Position numbers and translations under genes: made by a program
The notes under the pieces: model-generated
The model's input: the letters and a program-made list of their open reading frames with translations, nothing else
Databases searched by the model: none
What the model was told of the DNA's origin: nothing
Source: Fictibacillus phosphorivorans
Lineage (GTDB): Bacteria > Bacillota > Bacilli > Bacillales > Fictibacillaceae
Direction of reading: 5' to 3'
Length of the DNA: 64,000 nucleotides
Assembly (NCBI RefSeq): GCF_023715845.1
Contig: NZ_JAMBOR010000012.1
Span: 1-64,000 of the forward strand
Shown here: one piece after another, positions 48,398 to 56,602 of the stretch
Position numbering within the stretch: position 1 is the first letter of the stretch
How the letters are laid out: the number at the start of each line of letters is the position of its first letter

Positions 48398-49318
48398 TTA
48401 TTCCTTTCCAGAAGATAGCTTCAATTGCAGCCATGTGATGAATAATAAGAATGGGAATAAAACCAATGATAAAGCTGCTCCATATCCAACATAGTTAAAT
48501 TCGAAGGATTGCTGCCATACGTGTTTGATCACAACCATCGTGCTATCCATTGGTCCACCATTCGTTAAAATATCAACCACTGCCACGACTTGGAAGGAGC
48601 CAATCACAGACATAACCATACTGTATACCAAGATATGCATGATCGAAGGTAAGGATATATGAAGAAACTGTTTCCAAGCATTCGCACCATCTAATCTTGC
48701 TGCTTCGTAATAAGATTGTGGAACAGATTGAAGGGCAGCCAAAAAAATAGGGGTATTATAAGCAGCACCTCTCCATGCACCGATAAAAATCAAGATCAGC
48801 ATAGCTGTAGTAGGCTGCAGTAACCAAGCTGGCGGGCTTTCCATGCCAAAGACCTTTAAAAGATAATTAAGAATTCCTAAGTTATTATCAAAGACCCATA
48901 AGAAGATCATTGCTGTGATTACTTCTGATGTTATAGTAGGTAAAAAATAAAACACTTTAAAAAAACGTAAACCCTTTAGCTTTCTATTCAGAAGGACAGC
49001 AATTCCTAAAGCCGCCGCTAAGCCTAGTACCATTGAGCCAAATGTATAAACCAATGTGTTCCATATACTTTTCATAAACAGCTTATCCTCTAGCATTCTA
49101 GAAAAGTTTTCAAGACCGACGAATACAGCTGGATTAGGCAGACTATAGTCTGTGAAACTTAACCAGATTAAGTAAATGATAGGAACAATCGAAAAAACAA
49201 ATAGAAGACTAAGTGCAGGAAAAATAAATAAATAAGATCCGGCTATATCTTTAAACCTATGTAACTCCCTTTTCTTCTTCCTTTTTACATTCATAGAAGG
49301 GACTGTTTCCACTTTCAC
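48398..49318 (-). CDS. Carbohydrate ABC transporter permease, MalF/UgpA type
   Basis: A 306-residue inner-membrane subunit with six segments and EAA loop YYEAARLDGANAWKQFLHISLP. The GTG at 49318 follows GGGGAG at eight bases and is preferred to the ATG at 49354, giving a cytoplasmic Lys/Arg-rich start (MKVETVPSMNVKRKKKREL). It follows the binding-protein gene by about 60 bases and precedes the second permease by four. Confidence 0.92.
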   Translation of the reverse strand: MKVETVPSMNVKRKKKRELHRFKDIAGSYLFIFPALSLLFVFSIVPIIYLIWLSFTDYSLPNPAVFVGLENFSRMLEDKLFMKSIWNTLVYTFGSMVLGLAAALGIAVLLNRKLKGLRFFKVFYFLPTITSEVITAMIFLWVFDNNLGILNYLLKVFGMESPPAWLLQPTTAMLILIFIGAWRGAAYNTPIFLAALQSVPQSYYEAARLDGANAWKQFLHISLPSIMHILVYSMVMSVIGSFQVVAVVDILTNGGPMDSTMVVIKHVWQQSFEFNYVGYGAALSLVLFPFLLFITWLQLKLSSGKE

Positions 49319-49377
49319 TATTCTCACTCCCCTAAAGAGAAAGGGTATGTTCAACTGCTACATACCCTTACCATGTA

Positions 49378-50700
49378 TTATTTTGCGTAATTAATCGATT
49401 TTTCAGCGACTTCTTGTGCATTATCAAGTGTCTTTTCAACATCAGCGCCATCAAATACGGAGCGAAGCGCCTTACCCCAAGCATCGTTCGCTTCTGGATA
49501 CGCTTCAAGCTTATATGGTTGTGCATATTTTAATGTTTCGACATATGGCTTTAACAGTGGATCATTGAAAAATTCATCTTTGTATTGATGTTCTTTTACT
49601 GGATGACGTCCCATTTCCTTTGCTAACCGAATCGAGTACTTATCGGAAATAAACCATTTCATCAATTCGAAAGAAGCTGCCTTGTTTTTTGATCCTTTTG
49701 GAACGAATAAACTTCCGCCCCCAAGTACTGAACCTTTTTCTTTTGCTGGGATAACAGCAGTTCCTAAATCTTTATAAGCGTCCGGGAATTCATTTTTAAT
49801 ACGTGCAATATCCCAAGGGCCTGAGATAAAAGATGCTGCTCTTCCTGTACCAAACATCGCAACAGGATGATCCGTTTGACGCTCCTGTGGTGGCGGTACA
49901 GGTGATGCTTTGTGAACCAAGGCTAAATCCGTGTATTTCTTCATGGTATCAACTACAACAGGGTCATTTAGATTGGCCGTAACTTTATCTCCATCAAACT
50001 TTAAGATATTGGTTCCTTGAGCAACAACTTGTCCAAAAAAGGACCACCCGCTTGCATTAGTAACAAAGCCGTATTGACCTTTTTCTTTGTTTGTTAATTT
50101 TTTCGATACTTCGATTAATTCATCAAAAGTCTTTGGTGCTTCTTTAATTCCGTTCTTTTTAAAGGCTTTTTTGTTATATAAATAGATAAGGGTATTAATG
50201 TCAATTGGCACTCCATACTTAACACCTTTCCAAGTGACATCTTCAATTCCTCCTGGTAAGAAAAGGTCTTCTTCTCCCCATTCTTTCCATAAATCATCCA
50301 CAGGCTCCGCTAACCCTTGTGCACCGAAGGCAAAGGAGTGATTATGAGCCATATCCGGTACGGCACCACTCGAAACGGCAAGCTTAACTTTGTTGGTCAT
50401 ATCTCCCCATTCAATTCCTACTGTTTTTACCGAAATATTCGGGTAAACAGACTGAAATTCTTTTACCGCATCTTGAATAGGCTTTTCATTCGCGTAATCA
50501 GCTGCTAGCCAAATTTCTAAATCTGTTTTTGGTAATGAGGCAATTTTTTCGTTAAAAGCAGGAAGACCATCTTCAACCAAGTCTCGATCCGGCGGCTTCA
50601 CATCCATTTTTTCATTTGATTTCTCTCCAGAATTACCTGCTGACTGACACCCGGACAAAACGAGGAGTACGGCTAAAATGGTGAACAAAAATCTTCTCAT
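49378..50700 (-). CDS. Sugar-binding lipoprotein of an ABC importer
   Basis: A 440-residue extracellular solute-binding protein (family 1). The lipobox is LVLSGC, with Cys18 as the lipidated residue. The mature protein begins with a low-complexity linker, then the KTDLEIWLAADYANEKPIQDAVKEF start of the first lobe. Family 1 proteins bind oligosaccharides or glycerophospho-compounds; the ligand is unknown. It is the first structural gene of the locus after lacI, with a GTATCGATAC palindrome (50718-50727) in its leader. Confidence 0.92.
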   Translation of the reverse strand: MRRFLFTILAVLLVLSGCQSAGNSGEKSNEKMDVKPPDRDLVEDGLPAFNEKIASLPKTDLEIWLAADYANEKPIQDAVKEFQSVYPNISVKTVGIEWGDMTNKVKLAVSSGAVPDMAHNHSFAFGAQGLAEPVDDLWKEWGEEDLFLPGGIEDVTWKGVKYGVPIDINTLIYLYNKKAFKKNGIKEAPKTFDELIEVSKKLTNKEKGQYGFVTNASGWSFFGQVVAQGTNILKFDGDKVTANLNDPVVVDTMKKYTDLALVHKASPVPPPQERQTDHPVAMFGTGRAASFISGPWDIARIKNEFPDAYKDLGTAVIPAKEKGSVLGGGSLFVPKGSKNKAASFELMKWFISDKYSIRLAKEMGRHPVKEHQYKDEFFNDPLLKPYVETLKYAQPYKLEAYPEANDAWGKALRSVFDGADVEKTLDNAQEVAEKSINYAK

Positions 50701-50812
50701 ATTAATCCTCCTTAAAAAGTATCGATACGCAAACTTTTCAATTTTGTCTGATCTAAGCTGTTATGTAACTTAGTCACTTTCTTGGGTGTCTCACCCCCCT
50801 TAAATTGATCTA

Positions 50813-51832
50813 TTAGCGAATCAAGTGCGTTTTTCTACAAGAATCTCGAACGACTAGTTTTGCAGGTATCATCTTATGTCTTGGTGCTAATTGATCATTT
50901 AAGACATTAATCAAAATTTCAGCGGCTTCCTCACCTAGTTTCTCAGGGAACAATTCTATACTCGTTAATTGGGGAGTAGTCTCTAGGGCTAGCGTCTCAT
51001 TGTTACTTAATGCCACTAATGAAAGATCGTTTGGAATATCCATGCCGAGTTCTCTTGCAGCACGAAGTACACCTAAAGCTACACGGTCCGTGTCTGCAAT
51101 GATGGCAGTATATTTTTTTTCTTTTACCGTTTCTATCAAAGTATAAAAACCATAATCAGAACCATTTTTATATTTTTCCTGGTCGTTATAAATCACATTT
51201 TCTTCTAGAAAATGCAGGCCAAAATTCTCAAATGCTCTTCTGAACCCCTCTTTTCGATCTTCAGCTACTGTCATTCCGTAAGAAGCATTAAGAAAGAGGA
51301 TATCTTTATGGCCACTTTCAATTAAAAACTCTCCTACCTCTTTCACAATCTCAATATTATTGTTATCTACGTATTTTGTTTCTACATCTTCATTATTAGG
51401 TCTGCCAATGAGAACATATGGGAGATTTAACTGTTTGTACTGAACAATCCTAGGATCTTGTTCTTTAGGATTCAATAAGATAACCCCATCCACTGGATCC
51501 CGTGAAAAAAGAGCAGTATCTTCACCATCATAAACTCGATCTAGAAGAACGCGATATCCAATTTCCGTACACTTTTTAACAACGCCATTAATGACCTTTA
51601 AATCAAAACTGCTTAGTTCAGTATCCAATGTAGGCATTTTCAGCCCAATGATCATATTTTTCTTTGTTGCCAAACTTCTAGCTGCATGATTAGGTACATA
51701 ATTAAGTTCCTTTGCTACATTTAACACTCGTTCTGTAACCTCTGCACTTATAGGTCTTTTTTTACTAAACACACTAGATACAGTACCTTTTGAAACCCCT
51801 GCTTGTTTTGCGACATCCGCTATTGTAACCAT
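50813..51832 (-). CDS. LacI family repressor
   Basis: A 339-residue regulator: helix-turn-helix and hinge at residues 1-60 (VTIADVAKQAGVSKGTVSSVFS ... LNYVPNHAARSLA), then a periplasmic-binding-protein-like ligand domain (PTLDTELSSFDLKV ... ADTDRVALGVLRAAREL). ATG 51832 follows AGGTGAT; a GTG at 51841 is also in frame. It is upstream of and collinear with the ABC importer, and two identical palindromic operators lie in its own leader, so it is likely autoregulated and controls the transport/hydrolase operon in response to the imported sugar. Confidence 0.93.
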   Translation of the reverse strand: MVTIADVAKQAGVSKGTVSSVFSKKRPISAEVTERVLNVAKELNYVPNHAARSLATKKNMIIGLKMPTLDTELSSFDLKVINGVVKKCTEIGYRVLLDRVYDGEDTALFSRDPVDGVILLNPKEQDPRIVQYKQLNLPYVLIGRPNNEDVETKYVDNNNIEIVKEVGEFLIESGHKDILFLNASYGMTVAEDRKEGFRRAFENFGLHFLEENVIYNDQEKYKNGSDYGFYTLIETVKEKKYTAIIADTDRVALGVLRAARELGMDIPNDLSLVALSNNETLALETTPQLTSIELFPEKLGEEAAEILINVLNDQLAPRHKMIPAKLVVRDSCRKTHLIR

Positions 51833-51853
51833 TGTTATCACCTAAAAATTTTT

Positions 51854-51875
51854 ATTATTAAACCGGTTTAATAAT
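51854..51875. promoter_or_regulatory. LacI operator O1 (perfect palindrome)
   Basis: ATTATTAAACC-GGTTTAATAAT is a perfect 22-base palindrome around the CG centre typical of LacI-family operators, about 20 bases upstream of the lacI start. Confidence 0.85.
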
Positions 51876-51943
51876 AGTTAAAAAATATAATAATTCCCTG
51901 AAACGGAATTATTTTAAAGTTAAGACAAGCTTCTCTTAGGCCG

Positions 51944-51957
51944 TTAAACCGGTTTAA
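51944..51957. promoter_or_regulatory. LacI operator O2
   Basis: TTAAACCGGTTTAA repeats the core of O1 exactly, with centres 86 bases apart. This is about eight helical turns, so looping by a tetramer or double-dimer is possible. An AATAATTCC/GGAATTATT hairpin lies between the two sites. Confidence 0.85.
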
Positions 51958-52148
51958 TGAATATTTCCGCTTTCATTATAGAATTAGTGAACAAAGAATA
52001 CAATACACAAAATTAGATTTATTCAGAATATTTACAAAATAGTAAATTAGTCGATGATCTTTGAAAAATAGTACTTTAATCCTCTTTTCTTTACTTAAGT
52101 AGATTGATGAAATCCATGAAAAAGAAAAGAACATTCTCAACAACACCT
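51958..52148. other. Non-coding region upstream of the lacI operators
   Basis: AT-rich sequence between operator O2 and the long hairpin at 52149. I see no coding frame with a ribosome site; the lacI promoter on the minus strand should lie here or between the operators, but no clear -35/-10 pair stands out. Confidence 0.5.
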
Positions 52149-52199
52149 GCTATATATTGAAAGAGCTGCCTCTCTGAGGCAGCTCTTTCAATATATAGC
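52149..52199. terminator. Exceptionally long perfect hairpin
   Basis: Two 24-base perfectly complementary arms (52149-52172 and 52176-52199) surround a three-base TCT loop; the GAAAGAGCTGCCTC core is flanked by TATATA. It lies between the rlmL-like gene (stop 52240) and the lacI region, and a T-rich stretch does not follow directly. Confidence 0.8.
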
Positions 52200-52239
52200 T
52201 TAATTTGTCTTCAAACCCGGATCATTCATAAAAGTTTTC

Positions 52240-53385
52240 TTAGGAATAATTCCTTGGTGGTCGTTTCCCGAAGAACTGATAATAATCAGTTTTCAGATCT
52301 CCGTTATATAGTTTACGTTTTTTAGTGGCACTTCTGCCGTAATATTCTTCAAACTTTTCATTAGAAGTGATAACATACACGCTCCACGTGTCATAAGGTC
52401 TCATGGCATTACCAAGATCGCGATACATTTGTGCCACTTCTTCTCTCTCCCCTAAACGCTCACCGTAAGGAGGGTTCGTTACAAGACAACCGTACTCTTG
52501 TTTCGTAGTAAAGTCGCGTACCTGCATCTGCTTAAACGTGATAAACTCTTCAAATCCTGCCTCATTCGCATTGTTCTTCGATAGTTCAATCATCTTATGG
52601 TCAATGTCTGAACCTTGGATATCGAGCGGCAGATCATACTTTGCAACATCCTGAGCTTCTCCAACTGCTTCATACCAAACCTTTTTATCGATCCAATTCC
52701 ATTTTTCAGAAGCAAATTCTCGATTAAGTCCGGGAGCAATATTTTGCCCGATCATTGCTGCTTCAATGGGAAGTGTACCTGAACCACAGAAAGGATCTGC
52801 AAATGGTTTATCAGGTGTCCAGTTTGTCAGCATGATCAGAGCTGCAGCCATCGTTTCTTTAATTGGGGCTCCAGAATGCAATTCTCGATACCCGCGCTTA
52901 TGAAGACCTGTTCCGCTCGTATCAATGGTAAGTGTAGCTATGTCTTTATGGATGGCTACTTCAATACGATACAACGCTCCATCTTCCGGGAACCAGGTTT
53001 TACGATTGTACGCAGTTTTCATGTTATCAACTACTGCCTTTTTTACAATCGCTTGGCAGTCAGAAACTGAAAAGAGCTTCGATTTTACTGATCGTCCGAT
53101 TACAGGAAACTCCCCATCTTCGGGAATGAAATCTGACCATGGAAGAGCTTTTGTTTTTTCAAAAAGCTCATCAAATGTTTCAGCCTTGAATTCTCCTACC
53201 ACCAGTTTTACACGATCAGCCGTTCTTAACCAAAGATTAGCTTTAACAAGTGTTTTTTCGTCGCCATCAAAATACACTTTACCGTTTTCAACTTGCACAT
53301 TTTCAAAACCCAGTGCTCGTACTTCATTAGCTACTAGTGCTTCAAGTCCCATTGCAGCCGTTGCAATCAGCCTTAGTTTTGTCAT
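52240..53385 (-). CDS. ypsC: THUMP-domain class I SAM-dependent RNA methyltransferase (YpsC/RlmL-type)
   Basis: A 381-residue enzyme. The N-terminal THUMP domain (residues 1-160) binds RNA, and the C-terminal Rossmann-like methyltransferase has the DPFCGSGTLPIEAAMIGQN motif (near 195) and the catalytic NPPYGERL motif (near 310) for N2-guanine methylation. It corresponds to the N-terminal half of E. coli RlmL, which modifies 23S rRNA; Bacillus YpsC is of this type. It is followed on the same strand by no further gene and preceded by rnpB. Confidence 0.93.
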   Translation of the reverse strand: MTKLRLIATAAMGLEALVANEVRALGFENVQVENGKVYFDGDEKTLVKANLWLRTADRVKLVVGEFKAETFDELFEKTKALPWSDFIPEDGEFPVIGRSVKSKLFSVSDCQAIVKKAVVDNMKTAYNRKTWFPEDGALYRIEVAIHKDIATLTIDTSGTGLHKRGYRELHSGAPIKETMAAALIMLTNWTPDKPFADPFCGSGTLPIEAAMIGQNIAPGLNREFASEKWNWIDKKVWYEAVGEAQDVAKYDLPLDIQGSDIDHKMIELSKNNANEAGFEEFITFKQMQVRDFTTKQEYGCLVTNPPYGERLGEREEVAQMYRDLGNAMRPYDTWSVYVITSNEKFEEYYGRSATKKRKLYNGDLKTDYYQFFGKRPPRNYS

Positions 53386-53448
53386 ATTTGTAAACTCCCT
53401 TATTCATCCTCTAATTTAAGTATGCCCAAGTTCTTTTTATGTAAATAG

Positions 53449-53475
53449 AAAAAGCCCCGTAAGCGGGGCCCTCAT
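53449..53475 (-). terminator. Terminator of rnpB
   Basis: On the minus strand GCCCCGC-TTAC-GCGGGGC-like arms are followed by TTTTTCTA; it lies directly after the RNase P RNA. Confidence 0.85.
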
Positions 53476-53489
53476 TCAGCTTTAATTAG

Positions 53490-53917
53490 GTACCAATAAC
53501 GTTCTGTAAGCCATGTTCTGTTCCTTAGTACTGCAAGCGGCTAGTGGCCTCGTACACCGGTGGTAATCATCTATCTACAAAAAGCCTTAGCTTTTTGTTC
53601 TCCTATTCGTTCATTTCCGAAATAGGAAACTCCCCTACCATAATTTGGGTTTCTCGCTCGTGGGGTTTACCGCGTTCCACTCCCTCAGTTTCCTTTGGGA
53701 CTACGTCACTGTGGCACTTTCAAGGTATTAACACCATATCCAAAAGGACTTAGGTGCGTTCCCTGCCGTTAACCCAGTAAGCTCATAGAGCGAACCAAGT
53801 TACCCTGGCTTATTTTTTGGCCAGGCACGATCATTACGGTCATCTCAGATCCGTGCGAGCATGGACTTTCCTCTAAACCAGAAATCTGATCCAGCGATTA
53901 CCCGAACGTTATTGATT
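53490..53917 (-). ncRNA. rnpB: RNase P RNA component, Bacillus class B
   Basis: Transcribed right to left. The 5' region AACGTTCGGGTAATCGCTG, the GAGGAAAGTCCATGCTCGCACGG segment shared by all RNase P RNAs, the central GTGCCACAGTGACG and GGAACGCGGTAAACCCC blocks, and the 3' complement GTTTTGTTCCATCGTACTGC-like end followed by ACAGAACGTT match the Bacillus subtilis RNA in order. The ends are placed by that comparison (first and last complementary bases at the CGTT pair), so exact termini may differ by a few bases. The RNA is the catalytic subunit that makes 5' ends of tRNAs. Confidence 0.97.
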
Positions 53918-53985
53918 TAGTTTTTTAAAAGCAAGATTCATTATAGCATGCCGAATAGATAAAAACAAATGGATAAAAACTGGAA

Positions 53986-54297
53986 TCAATCGTATAATTT
54001 GCTACCAAAAACATGTTTTTCCAAGTTAGACAAACGCTGAAGGATATCTGAGTTCGTCGTACTTGAAGTGACTGCAGGCATTCTTCGAGTAGGCTGATCA
54101 GAAGAATTCTGAGCTTCACGACGCAAGCGGTTATTTTCTTGAACAACTGCATCGTACTCTTTTTGGAAGTTCTCGTAATCTTTAATAATTAAATCTAAGA
54201 ACTTATCCACTTCATCTTGATCGTAGCCACGAAAGCCCTGTTTGAAGTCTTTTTCTAAAATTTCTTTTGCTGTTAAATGAAAACGCTGTTCACTCAT
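53986..54297 (-). CDS. gpsB: Cell-cycle protein GpsB
   Basis: A 103-residue DivIVA-like coiled-coil protein. Residues 1-68 contain the membrane/PBP-binding domain with the FRGYDQDEVDKFLDLIIKDY motif, then a short linker and C-terminal helix ending HVFGSKLYD. It coordinates penicillin-binding proteins at septum and side wall. ATG 54297 follows GAGGTGA; an upstream ATG at 54315 has no site. It lies between rnpB and ypsA as in Bacillus subtilis. Confidence 0.95.
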   Translation of the reverse strand: MSEQRFHLTAKEILEKDFKQGFRGYDQDEVDKFLDLIIKDYENFQKEYDAVVQENNRLRREAQNSSDQPTRRMPAVTSSTTNSDILQRLSNLEKHVFGSKLYD

Positions 54298-54371
54298 GTG
54301 AATCACCTCACACAAAGATTTCTAAAGTTATTTTTTCATTACATGACGTAATTGTCAAATTCTTTCTCTTT

Positions 54372-54932
54372 TTACTCATTACGATTCCATTGTTCTTCTT
54401 GGACAAGCACATCTAAATCATAAGGTGTAATATATAAGATTTCGTATGAACTGTCCATTTCCTGCTTTTGCTTGGCGGCATCCAAATAATACTTCGGTGA
54501 CCCATCCTTTTCTTCGTCGTAAAGAAGTAACATCGCATCACTTTTTTGAACAAGAAATTGATTTTTCACCCTTAATTGCTGAGGACTTTCATACGGTTTA
54601 CGGCTAACAGAATCTACAAAATCTGCATTCAAGAGAATTTCTTGATATTTTTCTTGGACATTTTCTTTCCATCGCGTTTCCTGTTCAAAAAAAGGCGTTA
54701 GAACTGCTAATTTTAGCTCTGGATATTCAAGCTGTAAATCAAAAACAACTGCCGCCGTCCACATTTCTACACCTGGCTGACCGCTGATTATTACCCATTC
54801 CAGTCCCTCATCTATTAGGGATGTAATTCTTTGCTGCAGAGCTTTCTTTATGTAGTATACCCCTTCGTGATTGTCACTAAATATACCAAGCTCATGCGCC
54901 TTATAACCACTGACTAACAGCGTTTGAAGCAT
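54372..54932 (-). CDS. ypsA: YpsA family SLOG-domain protein (DUF1273)
   Basis: A 186-residue cytoplasmic protein of the SLOG nucleotide/ADP-ribose-binding superfamily. Conserved pieces include LVSGYKAHELGIF, GLEWVIISGQPGVEMWTAAV (nucleotide loop) and DAMLLLYDEEKDGSPKYY. Its partner gene gpsB lies immediately downstream; staphylococcal and bacillar YpsA affect cell division. The ligand is not known from sequence. Confidence 0.93.
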   Translation of the reverse strand: MLQTLLVSGYKAHELGIFSDNHEGVYYIKKALQQRITSLIDEGLEWVIISGQPGVEMWTAAVVFDLQLEYPELKLAVLTPFFEQETRWKENVQEKYQEILLNADFVDSVSRKPYESPQQLRVKNQFLVQKSDAMLLLYDEEKDGSPKYYLDAAKQKQEMDSSYEILYITPYDLDVLVQEEQWNRNE

Positions 54933-54954
54933 TTTATTCCCCCTATAACGAAAA

Positions 54955-54985
54955 CACCCGGCTCTTTCTATAGCCGGGCTTTTTC
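54955..54985. terminator. Terminator upstream of ypsA
   Basis: CCCGGCT and AGCCGGG arms with a T run on the plus strand (CTTTTTC) and TGTTTTC on the minus strand; it separates the small upstream frame from ypsA. Confidence 0.7.
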
Positions 54986-54986
54986 A

Positions 54987-55094
54987 CTAAAAGTTTTGTG
55001 TTGTGTGACTGATTTGATTACCAATCATAACGGTTAAGCCGACGATTACGAAAAATAGAACAACAATCCACTGCTTCACGTGCCATCTCTCCAT
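54987..55094 (-). CDS. Possible 35-residue membrane peptide
   Basis: The frame from ATG 55094 encodes MERWHVKQWIVVLFFVIVGL and continues with TVMIGNQISH, i.e. a basic/aromatic start, one hydrophobic segment of about 20 residues and a short polar tail. Such single-span peptides are common in bacilli. There is no good ribosome site at normal distance (AGAGGGA lies about 18 bases upstream), and the frame is closed just above the ATG, so this remains tentative. Confidence 0.35.
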   Translation of the reverse strand: MERWHVKQWIVVLFFVIVGLTVMIGNQISHTTQNF

Positions 55095-55339
55095 GCCTAG
55101 AATATATCATTTCCCTCTTCCCATTCCGGTTATTTCGCGAAAACAATCGAACCATTCAGATTATTGACGAAAAACAGGTTGAAATTTCAGGTATTATGAC
55201 GTTTTTTGCGCTTACCCGGGGAATAAAAAGAGGGGAAATTTACTTTTCCGAAAACATTTTCATGTCCTCTCTTATTTTACAAAAAACATAGACAGTTGAG
55301 AAGAGATATTTTGAATAAATTCATAAATTTGACGAATAT

Positions 55340-56602
55340 TTACGAATATTGGTTAATTCTTTGTTCCAATCGTTCGATTCTTTTTACAAATGCCTGTTTT
55401 TCCTGTTCTTCTTTCCGTTTAGTAAGCCTCTTTTTGTCTTTCCAGATCGCAAAAGCCTGAATGGCAAAATCCAATGCTTTTTCATAATCTTTTTTAACAT
55501 GTTCATAGTACTTGGAAAGTTCAATAGCCGGTTCCTCATCAAGATTATTTTCTTTTATTAATTCCAGCCAATATTGAACAGAAAAATCGATTTGCTTTTG
55601 TTTTTTATATAAAATTGCGAGTGATTTCTTTGATTGGTATTGAAGTGTTGTACCAGTTGAAAGCACTTCATTATAATAAGCAATTGCGCGTTCATGTTCG
55701 TTCAAAGCTTCATACCAGCGAGCTGTTTCAAATATTTCTCTCTCGGTCCGAATCCCTTTTCCCTGAACAAGATTAGACATATGCGTATAAAGTGTGATCA
55801 AAGAAAGGACATCCCATTCGTTATGCTGAAAGACTCCTTCCAGTAAAGATGGATCTCCCTCATTACAATATTGGAAATATAGCATAGGAGCCAAGTAACC
55901 AGGAGTATCATGAATTCTATGGACCCCAAGGATCTCTTTTTCCACAACGGATAATTTCACAGCAGGCAAGGACTCTTTCCAGAGACGTCTAGCTCCATGA
56001 AGAAGATCAAAGTGACCAAACTCCGGCAATGAAGGCACATAATCACGAATCAATGTATGTCTCGTTTTCACTTGCGGCCAATCAAAGGATTTACCGTTAT
56101 AGGTCACTAGGTTCCGAAGTTCTTTGACATGATTTAAAAAATAATGATAAAGTGCTACCTCAGAACCGGGACCAGGAAGAAAAAATTGGTGGACAAGCAC
56201 ATGATCCTCTTTAACTTGACTCATCCCAAGCATAAAGATCGTATTCCCTGCTCCGCCACTCAAACCTGTCGTTTCCGTATCAAAAAAAAGCAGTTGTGAT
56301 GCATCCAAATCTTTAGCGTTAAGCGGATGAGTTTCTTTACTGTCCTGCCACCTGCTTACAGCATCCTTAACATCTGAAAATCGATACCGTCCCCACATTT
56401 GATCGAGCGGATATTCCACTTTCCGAATGATGCAATAATCATCCTCAAAAAAGTAAGGTGTTGCTCCAAACTTCTCCCAATAATGTGCATGATCAATGGT
56501 CTTTTGTTCCTTCTCTATTACCGATTGAGAGATTAAAACCTCAGAAGTAACCGGATGGACCATATGCTTTTTTAGTCGTTTCAATTTATTTTGAATCGAC
56601 AT
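55340..56602 (-). CDS. mrfB: MrfB/YprB-like exonuclease with RNase H fold
   Basis: A 420-residue protein. The RNase H-like exonuclease domain lies at residues 100-270, with DEDD motifs DTETTGL (first Asp/Glu), the mid NGKSFDWPQ region and the C-terminal HNEWD acidic set; the remaining 150 residues are TPR-like helices. Its Bacillus homologue, MrfB, acts with the MrfA helicase in repair of mitomycin-type crosslinks. Its ATG overlaps the mrfA stop region by 17 bases, so the two are coupled. Confidence 0.92.
   Translation of the reverse strand: MSIQNKLKRLKKHMVHPVTSEVLISQSVIEKEQKTIDHAHYWEKFGATPYFFEDDYCIIRKVEYPLDQMWGRYRFSDVKDAVSRWQDSKETHPLNAKDLDASQLLFFDTETTGLSGGAGNTIFMLGMSQVKEDHVLVHQFFLPGPGSEVALYHYFLNHVKELRNLVTYNGKSFDWPQVKTRHTLIRDYVPSLPEFGHFDLLHGARRLWKESLPAVKLSVVEKEILGVHRIHDTPGYLAPMLYFQYCNEGDPSLLEGVFQHNEWDVLSLITLYTHMSNLVQGKGIRTEREIFETARWYEALNEHERAIAYYNEVLSTGTTLQYQSKKSLAILYKKQKQIDFSVQYWLELIKENNLDEEPAIELSKYYEHVKKDYEKALDFAIQAFAIWKDKKRLTKRKEEQEKQAFVKRIERLEQRINQYS

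Noticed and set aside
51876-51943. Hairpin between the lacI operators as a terminator
   Set aside because: The AATAATTCC/GGAATTATT stem is AT-rich, and it is in a leader where termination would block the regulator; it may be chance.
52925-53419. 164-codon plus-strand frame opposite ypsC
   Set aside because: Serine-rich shadow of the methyltransferase gene; no start signal.
53544-53753. 69-codon frame inside the RNase P RNA region
   Set aside because: The sequence is conserved as structural RNA; the frame is incidental.
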